From positions 1 to 22,228 of IMG/VR virus record IMGVR_UViG_3300050006_000050: 22,228 nucleotides of DNA. The stretch is one strand, 5' to 3'. Source of the stretch: a virus. This document shows positions 1 to 8,766 of this stretch, one piece after another. How positions within the stretch are numbered: the first letter of the stretch is position 1; each line of letters starts with the position of its first letter. The notes beneath the pieces were generated by a model. The model was not told the DNA's origin. It was given only the letters and a program-made list of their open reading frames with translations, and did no database searches. A program made the position numbers and the translations under genes.

Positions 1-3000
1 ATCCCGTGGAACAATTCTTCAGCCAGATAGGCATCGGCATCTTCTTGGATCTCGCCGAACCGGTCTGTGATGTTTTGCTGAACGCCTTTGAGAACGGTGA
101 ACTTATCGGCAATCTTGCTGATCATCTTGCGCAGCAGCGTATCGCTGGGAGCGCCAAATGGTTCAGGGTCAAGATCAGGGACATCGGCGCGACTGAAGCG
201 TGCGCCGGGAGGCAGGCTGTCGCTTCCAGACTGATCAAAACGTGACGCCTGCACGGGCTCAATATCGAAACGTGAAGGCTGCTCAAATCCGCCGCGCTCC
301 ACTGTGCGCCGGGCGCCGTGAATCAGGTTCACGATGTCATCAAGCGTAAACTCCAGCTTAAAGCCGAGCTTGCGCAAGCCGTTGCGGATAATGGCTACTG
401 CACGCTGAACCAGCGTCTGCCCCCGGTTCTGTTCGGCCAGATGGGCAATCAGTTCCTCGGCAATTTCGTGTCGATGCTCCTTGTTGTTCACATCGAACGA
501 ACCATCCGGAAAGTATCGGCGGATAATGAAATCGGCGCGGGTTTTGCCGCCATGGGCAGCCCAGATCTGATTCAACACTGGCTCCAGATCCTTACCGAGC
601 ATCTTGCGCAGACCATAGTGCCCGACCACCTCATGCAGCAGAACCTGCTCCATGCGCATCCGGTCTGGGATTCTGGATGCCAGCAGGTAAACCGTGTTAT
701 TCCAGAACGCCCCGCGCATGTTGTGCTCGGCAGCCTTCATTCGGATGCTTGCCTGTAGCCCCGGCGGAAACTGGCTGATATCGTCCCGGATAATTACATC
801 TGGCGCGCCCTTCCAGTTTCGCATCAACTCATTGCGGATCTGTTCTGCCTGTTCAACGGTCAGCGAGTCATCAAGAGGCTCAGGGGCTCTGCGATAGCTC
901 TCTCGAGAAAGCCGGACATCACTAACTGAGGATGGAAGATCGGCGCCGGTAATCTGTGCAGCTTTGTAAAGCGCTTGATTGCTCAGCTTACGACGCCATG
1001 CCGTTTCGCTTGGGGCCCAGCGGAATCCGGCAGTTTTGAGCTCCTGGCGAACACCGGCGGACGGCTTATCGTTGTGAGCAATGCGCACGTACCCGCCTTC
1101 GTAATCAACTTCAACCGTGCCACCACTAAACTCTGCAACCACTGCTCCGCCAACCAATTCGGACGTTTCTTTCCGGGCCTCCATGTCTTGAATGCGCTGC
1201 TTTACTCGACGGATCTCGGCGTTGTTGTTGGACAGCGCGTAGGATGGAAAGCCGATGCGTCCGGCAAAATCCGGCTTGAGCAACTCCGTTGCCTGGCCCT
1301 CGGTCAGCCCGGACTCGCTCTGCAGTTGCTCAAGCTTCTGCTCATCGGAGAGCTTTTTGCTCTTAGCAATTTTGTTGGCAGCCTTCATGGTCTCCTGGGT
1401 TTGCTCCAGCTTGGCCAACTTCGACTGGAGCTTACCCAGTGCATCCCTGTCGGTAGATGAAATAGCAGCGCTCTCAGGAGAAAGCGTTTTCCGGATGCTG
1501 GCCTGGGCCTTCTTCCGCCAATCCAGAAACTCATCCAGCCGTTTGCGCTCAGTGTCGAGGCGCTTTTGATTTCGAGAAACCGGGAAGTTTGAGCCGCCGG
1601 TAATCATGCTGCTCATGGTTCTGCCTTTCGCGGCCAGAACCGCGCCATTGTGCTTGAGGTAACCCTGCTTGTATCGCGACAACTCAGCTTCCAAAGCTGA
1701 TTTCTTTTCATCTGTATTCGCAAGTTCGCTCATGCGCTCATAAAGGCCGATCATCTCTTTCAGGTATTCCATTTGCTCCTGCACAGCTCGATCATCAGGG
1801 CTATAGGAAATACCTCTGTAAGCGCTCTCTGCCGCCTCAAAGGAAATGTCGTTTGGTGATACCGAAATAGGCAGTGTCTTGGCCTGCTCGGCCAACTTGT
1901 CCAATTCCTGTAGCAGCTCTGGCTTTCCGCGGCGAGCGCGAGGCTTAGCGACCGGCTTCGTCGTGTCGCCATCCCGCACCCATGCCTTAAATTCATCCAT
2001 GGCCATGCGGGTGATTGGGCCAACTTTCCAGCCAGAACTGTAATTGTCCTTGTAACCCTTGCGGGCCTGCATCTGGTTCTTGAACCCGAGCAACACCTTA
2101 TGCTCGTCAAAAGTGCCATCTGCGTTCACTTGATCAACAATGAACACAGCATCGCTGTCGAGATCCGGGCCAACAAATACGTCCACATGCTCACCATCAG
2201 CGCCCTTGGTGCGCTTGAGGTAACCATAATGGTGAGCCATGGTCACAGACCATTCGTTGCCATCAGGATCAGTGCCGGAGCGGGTGGAGCCTCGCGGGTT
2301 CTCCAGGGTGATATCCAGCCCCTGAACGGTAACGTGACCTTTCTTGTAGTTCCCGGCTTCAATCTGGGATTCGGTGGGGTTCTGATCGACTTCAGCGGCC
2401 GCTTGCACCACCTTCTCTGAGGTCTGGCTGGCGACAAACATATCATCCTGCCCGGCAGCCATGGCTACATCGGCAGTACGATCAGAGCCGGTCAAGGTGA
2501 AGCCGTCTACCTGTTCATCGGCGGCGGCGCGCTGTTCTTCCTCGCGCTTTTGTCGGGCTTCGGTTTGCTGGGCTTCTTCGCGAGCGCGAGCCTGCTCGAC
2601 CAACTGTTCTTCGGTCTGGGTTTCGAGGTCGAGAGAGGGGGTTACTTCGTCTTGCTGGCTCTCAGGTTGTCTTCCTTGATCTGCTCCAGCGGTGTCTGGC
2701 TCAGATACTGGTTCACTTGCTCCGGGCTCTTGCCCTGGCTCAGAAGCCGGTTCGCGGCTCTGTGGTGCGCCAGTCGGTCGGCTGACGGCTGCATCTGCTC
2801 CCGCTTCATAATTCATCAACTCCTGCTTGAGTTCGGCCACCACTTTCGAGCGGTTTTCACCATCATACACCCGGCGTGCCGCCCGGTTCACCATTTCATT
2901 CAGCGCCGGCGTGGTGGTCACGCGACTGATCAAATCCAGCGTGCGGGCGCTTTGTTGGGTGATGGATTCGTTGGCTTCGGTAGCAATCTGGTTGCCGGCA

Positions 3001-5024
3001 CTGGTGGCACGGTCGGCGTTGTCGTTCAAGCTCTTAAACAGGCGCTTATCCGAGTTCAGGCGCTGGCGTAGCGAATCCAGAACCTTCAGTCGATCCTGCA
3101 TCAGCGAGACTTCTTGCGGGTCATCACCAAACAGGCCGCCCTGCTCGCCTTGGGCTTCGGCAAATTCAGCCGCCCGGATTTCATTGATCAGGAGTTGGCG
3201 CTGGTATTCCGTGCCTGGCTGAACCTTCTGGAAGGCATCGGCGGCAGCTTCCTGTTGCCCTTGCTCGGTGAATGCACTGCCAATAGCGGCGCCATCTTTT
3301 TCATTCAGCTGACCGGCGGTAACCATGCCGAATACATTGTCGGACAATTTTGACAGAGATTCGCCGTCACGCACCACCTGACTGTTGGGCAGGTTGAAGG
3401 TGTCGCGCACCTCGCTAGTGGGCACCTCGCTATCCCGGAACACCTTGGCCACGTCAATCGGCTCGGCCTTATTGTCCGCGATATTGTTCATGGCCGCGTC
3501 TACGCGGGCCGCGCTTACGTCCACGCCATCGGCCTCATCAATGATCTGGGCGTTGATTTCCGGTTGGCCCAGGCGCTTGGCCAGGTCTACCCGGTGATGG
3601 CCATCCGCCACGTACAGACTGCCATCCTTGCGACGATGCAGCAGAACCGAACCGGCTCGGCGATCATCCCACTTCTTGACGCCAGACAGGCGCTGATCCA
3701 CGCCCTTTTCATTTACCCGGGTGCGGAACTGGTATTGCTCTGGATCCACCTTGATCTGATCAACGGGTACGCGGAACACGCCAGTACCGCTTTCTGACAG
3801 GAATTCCTCGGCGCTTGGCTTGGGTGTGGGCCGTGGCTGCTCTGGCTGCGTGAATGCGTCCACCGGCTCGCCTGAAACCGTGGTCTCCAGGCGTGCGCCA
3901 TCCCTGAAGATATTGGTCTGATCATTGGCCCACTCAGGGCGCCCCGGGTAATCGGCCGAGGGGGCGTTGTCGTCAGATGGCAGTGCTTCACCTTCTGGCT
4001 CAGCTGCTGCAACTGGTTCGTCTACCACCTCGTCATTGATGATGGGCGGCGCCACTTCATCCTCAACGGCCTCACTTTGGCGACGGTTGCGGATCTCGTT
4101 CACGGCTGCACCGGCAGTGCCGGCGGTTGTGCCGTATACACCACCAGCCACGGCGCCAGCCGCGCCACGGTCCAGCGCTTCCCATACCGACATAGCGGCA
4201 TCGGTGCCCAGCTTTTCGCCCAGATATTCAATGATGCCTTCTTGCAGAAATTCGGTGCCAGCCTCTTTCGCCCCAGCCTTCGCGCCCTCTTTGGCCATTT
4301 TACCAATGCCGGCTTTGAGCGCTTCCTTGCCCAGCGTTTCGGCGCCGGCCTGAGTAATCCCAGATGCACCCATTCGCTCCAGAATGGCAGAACCCAGCGC
4401 GAACGGAGCAGCCTCGGCCACATCCACCAGCTCGGCGCCTTCCTTGCCCTTATTGCGGGCGCGTTCCTCGCCGATCTCCCCGGACCGGGCCATGATATAC
4501 CCGGGCAGGTTCGCCATGGCGGCAAACATATCCGGGATGGACTTCACGCCCTGTTCGGCGCCATATGCCAGAACCTCGCCCCACGCACTACCGCTGAGCG
4601 CGCCACCTTCGCCGAACTCCTGCTTGACGCTTTCCCAGGTGTGTTCGGGCACGTACCCGGCGTCGAAGTTAGCCCAGTAATCGGCAGCGGCTTTCAGGGG
4701 CTCGTCGCCACCTTGCTCGGCTCGCCACCGCTGGTATTCCTTGGGGTTCTTGTAATCCGGGATCAAGCCATCTTCCCAGACCAGACCACCCAACGGGTAT
4801 TCCTGTTCCGCCTGCTCTGCCATGGCATTACCGGCTGTGAACAACCCGCCCAGCAGCTGGCCACCACGCTCAACCGCACCGCGCCCCATGTTCATGGATG
4901 GTGCAGGCTCTGTGGATGTGGTGGCAGGCTCAGGGTCTGACGCCGTCAAAAAGGCCTCGGCAGATCCGAGCTTTTGCACCGGCTCGTTATCCGTGGATTC
5001 TTCCAGGAAGGCTTCTGCGCGCAT
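1..5024 (-). CDS. Giant polyvalent protein (ParB-like, pyrophosphatase-like and metallopeptidase domains), 3' end outside window
   Basis: An open frame runs from ATG at 5024 to the left edge without a stop (1674 codons seen); the C-terminus is missing. The start overlaps the upstream stop as TAATG. Domains seen: an Ala/Gly-rich segment near residues 280-310; a ParB/sulfiredoxin-like domain at about 416-515 with core ADGHHR (D474-R478); a Pro/Glu/Gln-rich linker at about 755-840; an inorganic-pyrophosphatase-like domain at about 890-1025 with HYGYLKRT and DGEHVD (D943, D948 match metal-binding Asp positions of soluble PPases); charged coiled coils at about 1070-1290; a module with GFRWAPSETAW near 1333; a zinc metallopeptidase motif HEVVGH at 1464-1469; and, from about 1630, a segment ending DAYLAEELFHG that resembles large polyvalent-protein-associated domains. 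This layout is known from the polyvalent proteins described by Iyer and colleagues, proposed to be injected and to counter host defences. Function here is inferred; domain identity is fairly secure. Confidence 0.88.
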   Translation of the reverse strand, partial: MRAEAFLEESTDNEPVQKLGSAEAFLTASDPEPATTSTEPAPSMNMGRGAVERGGQLLGGLFTAGNAMAEQAEQEYPLGGLVWEDGLIPDYKNPKEYQRWRAEQGGDEPLKAAADYWANFDAGYVPEHTWESVKQEFGEGGALSGSAWGEVLAYGAEQGVKSIPDMFAAMANLPGYIMARSGEIGEERARNKGKEGAELVDVAEAAPFALGSAILERMGASGITQAGAETLGKEALKAGIGKMAKEGAKAGAKEAGTEFLQEGIIEYLGEKLGTDAAMSVWEALDRGAAGAVAGGVYGTTAGTAGAAVNEIRNRRQSEAVEDEVAPPIINDEVVDEPVAAAEPEGEALPSDDNAPSADYPGRPEWANDQTNIFRDGARLETTVSGEPVDAFTQPEQPRPTPKPSAEEFLSESGTGVFRVPVDQIKVDPEQYQFRTRVNEKGVDQRLSGVKKWDDRRAGSVLLHRRKDGSLYVADGHHRVDLAKRLGQPEINAQIIDEADGVDVSAARVDAAMNNIADNKAEPIDVAKVFRDSEVPTSEVRDTFNLPNSQVVRDGESLSKLSDNVFGMVTAGQLNEKDGAAIGSAFTEQGQQEAAADAFQKVQPGTEYQRQLLINEIRAAEFAEAQGEQGGLFGDDPQEVSLMQDRLKVLDSLRQRLNSDKRLFKSLNDNADRATSAGNQIATEANESITQQSARTLDLISRVTTTPALNEMVNRAARRVYDGENRSKVVAELKQELMNYEAGADAAVSRPTGAPQSREPASEPGQEPGASEPVSEPDTAGADQGRQPESQQDEVTPSLDLETQTEEQLVEQARAREEAQQTEARQKREEEQRAAADEQVDGFTLTGSDRTADVAMAAGQDDMFVASQTSEKVVQAAAEVDQNPTESQIEAGNYKKGHVTVQGLDITLENPRGSTRSGTDPDGNEWSVTMAHHYGYLKRTKGADGEHVDVFVGPDLDSDAVFIVDQVNADGTFDEHKVLLGFKNQMQARKGYKDNYSSGWKVGPITRMAMDEFKAWVRDGDTTKPVAKPRARRGKPELLQELDKLAEQAKTLPISVSPNDISFEAAESAYRGISYSPDDRAVQEQMEYLKEMIGLYERMSELANTDEKKSALEAELSRYKQGYLKHNGAVLAAKGRTMSSMITGGSNFPVSRNQKRLDTERKRLDEFLDWRKKAQASIRKTLSPESAAISSTDRDALGKLQSKLAKLEQTQETMKAANKIAKSKKLSDEQKLEQLQSESGLTEGQATELLKPDFAGRIGFPSYALSNNNAEIRRVKQRIQDMEARKETSELVGGAVVAEFSGGTVEVDYEGGYVRIAHNDKPSAGVRQELKTAGFRWAPSETAWRRKLSNQALYKAAQITGADLPSSVSDVRLSRESYRRAPEPLDDSLTVEQAEQIRNELMRNWKGAPDVIIRDDISQFPPGLQASIRMKAAEHNMRGAFWNNTVYLLASRIPDRMRMEQVLLHEVVGHYGLRKMLGKDLEPVLNQIWAAHGGKTRADFIIRRYFPDGSFDVNNKEHRHEIAEELIAHLAEQNRGQTLVQRAVAIIRNGLRKLGFKLEFTLDDIVNLIHGARRTVERGGFEQPSRFDIEPVQASRFDQSGSDSLPPGARFSRADVPDLDPEPFGAPSDTLLRKMISKIADKFTVLKGVQQNITDRFGEIQEDADAYLAEELFHG

Positions 5025-6331
5025 TATTCAAACCCCAGGTTCTGGAGAGCGGAAACGGCTTGTTCCTTGCTGATCTTGCCTGCACGGAAATCAGCCCGGA
5101 TCTGTTCAGCGTTTTTCGTCACCGTTTGCGCCTTGGCCTCGGTCGGCGGCGTACCATCACGGTTCACGCGCCCCGCGTAGCTGCCATCCTCGCGGGCAAC
5201 AGCGGAGCCATCAGGCGGCAGCACTTCGGATTCAGCGCCGGTAAGCTCGAGTCCTCGGGCCTGATCTTGTTGTTGCGGTTGATCGCCGGTACCGCGAGTG
5301 CGGGCCTTGATCATGGCCAGGGTGTCGATGGCTTGCTCTCGCAACTGGTCTGGCGAACGGTAGCCCTCATCACCCGGGAAGATGCCCGAGGATTCCTGGA
5401 ACTTCATTTCTTGCGTCACAAAATCATTCACGAAGCGGGCCGGGTCGGTCCGGCTCTCGTTTACGCGATTGAATGCAACGTCAAGATTCGGAGCCAGCCC
5501 GTTCTCAACCATCCATTCAGCGGTCTGCACATCGGCAGGCGCTTTTCCTGATCCTCGCCCGCCACGCTGTTCAGGCGTTCGGAAGTCACCCATGGCCTCG
5601 CCAGTTTCTGGGTTGACCAACTGGCCATTGATGTTGATGCCCTTGGTTTTCGTCGGCGTCTTGCCCGTCAGAGCGGACAATACCTTGGTCGCGGTCGCCT
5701 GCGCTTCGGGCGTGCGGAAGGCATTACGCAGCATCCGGTACCCCTGAACCTGATTTACCAGGGCCTCGACCGGCGTTTGCAGAACCTCGTCGTCACCTTC
5801 AACGCCCCGGTTTTTGGTCATGGGTGCGTTGTACTTGGTGCCGTCTTCCTTCTCGATTTCCAGATCCAGCGCAACGGTGCCCTGCTCCTGACCGGGATAC
5901 AGGCCGGCAATGCGCTTACGGCCGCCCTCACCCCGATTAATGCGGTGACTCCACAACTGGTTCATAGCCTCGATCGCTTCCGGGTCATTCGGCCCCATCG
6001 GGCTCTCTGGATCGATCACCGACTGCGCCACTTCAATGGATTTATCCGTGCGGGGGTCCAGGGCTGGCCAGAACTGCGGGTGCTCTTTCAGCCAGCCGAT
6101 TTCATCCTCGGTCGGCTCAACGCCCTGCGCAATCTTGCCCAGCACGAAGGTGGCTTTCTCTTTTGCCTGTTCTGCGCCATGCCGCTCCTTCTGCATGTCG
6201 AAGGCTTCTTCCTGAAGCCCCAGCCGCTTGTCCGCCCGTTCGTTCTGAGCCTGCCGGTTGTAATAGGTGTCCATGAGGCCGAAGCCCTGCATGGCACCAT
6301 CCACAAATCCGCGTGTATCCAGTCCAGCCAT
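5024..6331 (-). CDS. Putative internal virion / ejection protein (435 aa)
   Basis: The 435-aa product is hydrophilic and rich in Gln, Glu and Ala, with no signal peptide or membrane segment. The N-terminus (MAGLDTRGFVDGAMQGFG, then a charged Gln/Arg/Glu helix to about residue 60) resembles internal virion proteins encoded just before giant ejected proteins in podoviruses. The middle contains NINGQLVNPETGEAMGDFRTPEQ, a short beta-like segment. The last 30 residues (from AEQIRADFRAGKISKEQA) form a helical hairpin reminiscent of SHOCT-type oligomerisation domains. AAGGGG lies about 6 nt upstream of the ATG. The gene starts 9 nt after the glycine-zipper gene and its stop overlaps the polyvalent-protein start by one base. 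The role in DNA ejection is inferred from position. Confidence 0.8.
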   Translation of the reverse strand: MAGLDTRGFVDGAMQGFGLMDTYYNRQAQNERADKRLGLQEEAFDMQKERHGAEQAKEKATFVLGKIAQGVEPTEDEIGWLKEHPQFWPALDPRTDKSIEVAQSVIDPESPMGPNDPEAIEAMNQLWSHRINRGEGGRKRIAGLYPGQEQGTVALDLEIEKEDGTKYNAPMTKNRGVEGDDEVLQTPVEALVNQVQGYRMLRNAFRTPEAQATATKVLSALTGKTPTKTKGININGQLVNPETGEAMGDFRTPEQRGGRGSGKAPADVQTAEWMVENGLAPNLDVAFNRVNESRTDPARFVNDFVTQEMKFQESSGIFPGDEGYRSPDQLREQAIDTLAMIKARTRGTGDQPQQQDQARGLELTGAESEVLPPDGSAVAREDGSYAGRVNRDGTPPTEAKAQTVTKNAEQIRADFRAGKISKEQAVSALQNLGFE

Positions 6332-6340
6332 GAGGCCCCC

Positions 6341-6580
6341 TTAAAAAATCTCAGAAAGAACGTAACCGGCACCGGCGCCAATAAAGGCGCCCACCGGGCC
6401 ACCAGCCATCATGCCGATAGCTGCCCCGGCACCAATGCCGCTCATGGTCTGCTGACGGTCGGCCTGCTTCATGGCTTCCTCGGCGCGCCTCTGCTGGCGC
6501 TGCTGTCCTGCCAGGTCGCCCAACCCCTGCATAGCCTCGCCTTCCATTTGCTTGCCAAGCTGTAGAAGTCCGTAGCTCAT
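6341..6580 (-). CDS. Small glycine-zipper protein, putative ejection component
   Basis: This 79-aa protein has a charged, Gln/Arg-rich N-terminal helix (residues 1-46) and a hydrophobic Gly/Ala-rich C-terminal half (about 47-76) with repeated GxxxG/GxxxA spacing, for example GIGAGAAIGMMAGG. Such glycine zippers pack in membranes and oligomerise. It overlaps the preceding gene by ATGA and precedes the 435-aa gene by 9 nt. Lying between presumptive internal virion proteins, it most likely contributes to a trans-envelope ejection conduit. A holin-like role is possible, but no endolysin is nearby. I do not recognise a named family. Confidence 0.75.
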   Translation of the reverse strand: MSYGLLQLGKQMEGEAMQGLGDLAGQQRQQRRAEEAMKQADRQQTMSGIGAGAAIGMMAGGPVGAFIGAGAGYVLSEIF

Positions 6581-6996
6581 TGGTTCATCACTCTGTCAGG
6601 AATATTGGAAAGCCCCATACCGCCAGCCAGGATGGCCTGCTGACGATCCAGTGCAGAAATCCGTGCCTCATTACCAGCGCTGACCGTGGCTGCGCTGCGC
6701 CCGATCTTCATGGCGCGGTCCCGGGCTTCAAGTTGCGCAGGTGTCAGGGCCACGCCATACCGCTGCCGGTTCTGGTTGTTGACCGTCTCGGCGGAATCAA
6801 AAGCCAGGCCAACCGCATCCTTTGCCTGGGTGGCGGCATTGAGCGCCGCATTTGGGTCGGTGGCCTCGGCGGCCAGTTGCTCAACGCGCGGGAGATACCG
6901 CGCTTTCCAGTCTTCCCATTGCGCTCGGCTCAGTTGGCCGAGCAGTGTTGAGGCGCCCTGCTTACCAGAGAACGCCTGCCCCGGATCGACAAGCAT
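6577..6996 (-). CDS. Putative internal virion / DNA-transfer protein (139 aa)
   Basis: The 139-aa product is helical and Ala/Gln-rich (a segment near AATQAKDAVGLAFDSAE, then ALTPAQLEARDRAMKIGRSA) and lacks membrane segments. AGGAGG lies 6 nt before the ATG and the start overlaps the upstream stop as TGATG, so translational coupling is likely. Its 3' end overlaps the next gene by ATGA. It sits in a block of small helical proteins between tail genes and a giant polyvalent protein, the usual place for podoviral ejection proteins. The exact function is unknown. Confidence 0.78.
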   Translation of the reverse strand: MLVDPGQAFSGKQGASTLLGQLSRAQWEDWKARYLPRVEQLAAEATDPNAALNAATQAKDAVGLAFDSAETVNNQNRQRYGVALTPAQLEARDRAMKIGRSAATVSAGNEARISALDRQQAILAGGMGLSNIPDRVMNQ

Positions 6997-7679
6997 CAGT
7001 AACCTCCTGCGTAGTCGTAGAACCCGCCGGTACTGTCATCCAGACCGAAGTTATTGGGTGAGGTATCAAGCCCGGTAGGCGCCTTATAGCCGGCATCTGC
7101 AGCAGGCTTGAACCAGTCGTTCTGCATGCCGTATCTGGTGCCAGCCCCGGCCACCGTACCGATCAGCTGCAGGTTGGCTGAGCGGCGATTGAATTTCTGT
7201 GTTGCCTCGCTGATGGCGTCCGAGGCCGATTCTTGTGCAAGGCCGGATAGTCCTGCCTGTGCCCGGCCAGATTGCCCTTGGCCAATGGCGACCACGTTCT
7301 GCAGGCCCAGAATCTTCTGATTGTCCTGCTCAAACTGGGCCCGGCCCAGCGTCTCGCCGCCACTGTCCGCCACATCCAGCGATAGCCCGGTCATTTCGCC
7401 CTGAAAGCGTCCGCTACTGGGATCAATGCCAGCCTTCGCCATGCCCTTGGCATATCCGTCCTGAGCATCCCCAAGCGCCTGGGTTTGCGCCTGCATGGTG
7501 CGCCCACGGATATAGGACATGTTCTGCTCGGAATCCATCTGCTCCACGGAAGCCATGTACTTGTCTTCCAGGGGCGCCAGTTTCTCCTGCGCCAGATTCC
7601 ATTTCTCGGCCGCCACCTGAGCCAGATATTTCTGCTCCGGCGTGTCCTTGATGTCGTTGTCGCCGCCGCCTTTGCTCAT
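6996..7679 (-). CDS. Putative internal virion / DNA-transfer protein (227 aa)
   Basis: The product begins MSKGGGDNDIKDTPEQKYLAQ and continues with an amphipathic helix (WNLAQEKLAPLEDKYMASVEQ). The N-terminal pattern of small polar residues, then TPEQxxLAxVAAEKW, is typical of podoviral internal virion or DNA-transfer proteins encoded after the tail genes. The central part is Gly/Gln/Ala-rich and helical. The C-terminal about 45 residues are Gly/Asp/Tyr-rich and probably disordered, ending DYAGGY. A CAGGAG ribosome site precedes the ATG, and the start overlaps the upstream gene by ATGA. The family-level role is inferred from position and composition. Confidence 0.8.
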   Translation of the reverse strand: MSKGGGDNDIKDTPEQKYLAQVAAEKWNLAQEKLAPLEDKYMASVEQMDSEQNMSYIRGRTMQAQTQALGDAQDGYAKGMAKAGIDPSSGRFQGEMTGLSLDVADSGGETLGRAQFEQDNQKILGLQNVVAIGQGQSGRAQAGLSGLAQESASDAISEATQKFNRRSANLQLIGTVAGAGTRYGMQNDWFKPAADAGYKAPTGLDTSPNNFGLDDSTGGFYDYAGGY

Positions 7680-8092
7680 GTCAGTCTCCTGATATACCGC
7701 TGGCCAATGCGTTGCCAGTCACGAAAAACGCGCCGGTACCCCGGGCGGTCAGATTCAAATTCAAGATGATGCGCGCCAATGTCCCGGGCCAGTGCCTCGA
7801 TGGCCGGCAGATACTTCGGGATAGCGTTGCCGCCCTCGGCGTAGGCGGCCCAGATCAGCACGCGAGGGGTTTGGTCGTGGATGGGTAGAAGGATGAAAAA
7901 GCCCACCGGGATAAGGAACAGGAAAGCTTCACGGCGCTCAAGGCGAGCGCGCACAAGATCCGGGCTCAGATCGGGCGCCGCCTTTTGTCGGACAATCTCA
8001 AGCCCTGGCAGCAGCGATTCCCAGACGCCAGCAATGGAGGCCGCCGGAATGGGCGTCACGCTCGGGCGTTGTTGGCTTGCGGCTGACTGCAT
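7676..8092 (-). CDS. Phage protein, possibly GNAT-fold
   Basis: The 138-aa product has an N-terminal helical region, alternating hydrophobic strands (residues about 54-85, FLFLIPVGFFILLPI then RVLIWAAYAEGGNA), a helix (PAIEALARDIGAHHLEF) and a terminal SDRPGYRRVFRDW segment. This strand-strand-helix order ending in a helix with YRRV resembles small GNAT acetyltransferase-like proteins found near podoviral fibre and ejection genes, but I do not see a clear RxxGxG acetyl-CoA loop. The start at 8092 has GCAGGA upstream and lies 37 nt inside the previous gene. Its end overlaps the next gene by ATGA. The gene call is good; the function is tentative. Confidence 0.72.
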   Translation of the reverse strand: MQSAASQQRPSVTPIPAASIAGVWESLLPGLEIVRQKAAPDLSPDLVRARLERREAFLFLIPVGFFILLPIHDQTPRVLIWAAYAEGGNAIPKYLPAIEALARDIGAHHLEFESDRPGYRRVFRDWQRIGQRYIRRLT

Positions 8093-8373
8093 TCATCCTG
8101 CCCTACAATCGTATTGTCTGACGCAATTCTACCATCCTCTGTCTGGGTAAGCACCCAAACTGCATACACCACATCGGACCGGAAACTGGATTTGCAGTGA
8201 TCGTCCTGCCAGAAGAACAGGCGGTTGATCACCTTTCTGGCCGTGCACCAGCGAGGCAGATCCTGATTCAGATGACACCGGGCCGATACGGTCATATCAG
8301 GGTTGCCTTTCAGCAGCCAGCAGTTGAGCCCTTGGGAGATCCACGTGGCAATACCGCCAAACCAGTCGCGCAT
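8056..8373 (-). CDS. Conserved phage protein of unknown function with FFWQxDHC motif
   Basis: The 105-aa product has a conserved-looking core: SARCHLNQDLPRWCTARKVINR followed by LFFWQDDHCKSSF at about residues 52-64. I recall small phage proteins with this arrangement (a His/Arg-rich helix, then FFWQxxHC) near fibre and lysis genes, of unknown function. The N-terminus (WFGGIATWISQGLNCWLL) is weakly amphipathic or hydrophobic, and five cysteines are present in total. GAGGA lies upstream of the ATG at 8373, three bases after the preceding stop. The final 12 codons overlap the next gene. Confidence 0.75.
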   Translation of the reverse strand: MRDWFGGIATWISQGLNCWLLKGNPDMTVSARCHLNQDLPRWCTARKVINRLFFWQDDHCKSSFRSDVVYAVWVLTQTEDGRIASDNTIVGQDECSQPQANNARA

Positions 8374-8376
8374 GGT

Positions 8377-8766
8377 TTATTCCTCAAGCCAGAATGAAAG
8401 GTCAGCCAGCTGTGCCGGTGTCGGCGCTGGGCTCATTTGCCGGAACTGCTCGGCTTTCACATGGAGGATGGCGCCACGGGCGGCGCGGTTGGTTTTCACC
8501 TCGGCGTACACCTGCTCAAGCTCGACCTTGGTGAGTTGAATGAATGTGTTGTCTGCCCGCTTCCAGGTAAGCTTCCCTTCCTGCAGCGTGGGCAGGCTGT
8601 CAAACAGCTCGATGGAGCCTGCCATTCTGGCATCGCTGCGCTCGTCGCAGTCGAACACGCCAAAGCTGGTGGTCACCGGGGCGGTTTCGTGGGTGTCCCG
8701 CCAGTGCTTAATCTGTTCCCATGACGCGGGCCGGTGATCCGGGTTAAGTTGCAGCGACCGCTTCAA
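8377..8766 (-). CDS. Tail-fibre-associated DUF4376-like protein, TTG start
   Basis: The longest frame opens at ATG 8802. I prefer TTG at 8766-8764 because AGGAGG ends 5-6 nt before it (AGGAGGTGGCCATTG), whereas the ATG has no good ribosome site. The 129-aa product then begins MKRSLQLNPDHRPASWEQIKHWRD. It contains a helix, a central beta segment (VTTSFGVFDCDERSDARMAGSIELF) and a C-terminal WKRADNTFIQLTKVELEQVYAEVKTNRAARG region. This matches the layout of DUF4376-type proteins encoded next to phage tail fibres (from memory of the family). It overlaps the preceding gene by 23 nt. Its role is probably fibre assembly or decoration. Confidence 0.72.
   Translation of the reverse strand: MKRSLQLNPDHRPASWEQIKHWRDTHETAPVTTSFGVFDCDERSDARMAGSIELFDSLPTLQEGKLTWKRADNTFIQLTKVELEQVYAEVKTNRAARGAILHVKAEQFRQMSPAPTPAQLADLSFWLEE

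Noticed and set aside
4077-5551. Plus-strand frames of 287 and 217 aa opposite the polyvalent and internal virion genes
   Set aside because: They overlap strong minus-strand coding with recognisable domains, and they lack ribosome sites and motifs.
6341-6580. Holin call for the glycine-zipper protein
   Set aside because: One hydrophobic segment is present, but no endolysin or spanin lies nearby and the flanking genes look like ejection proteins.
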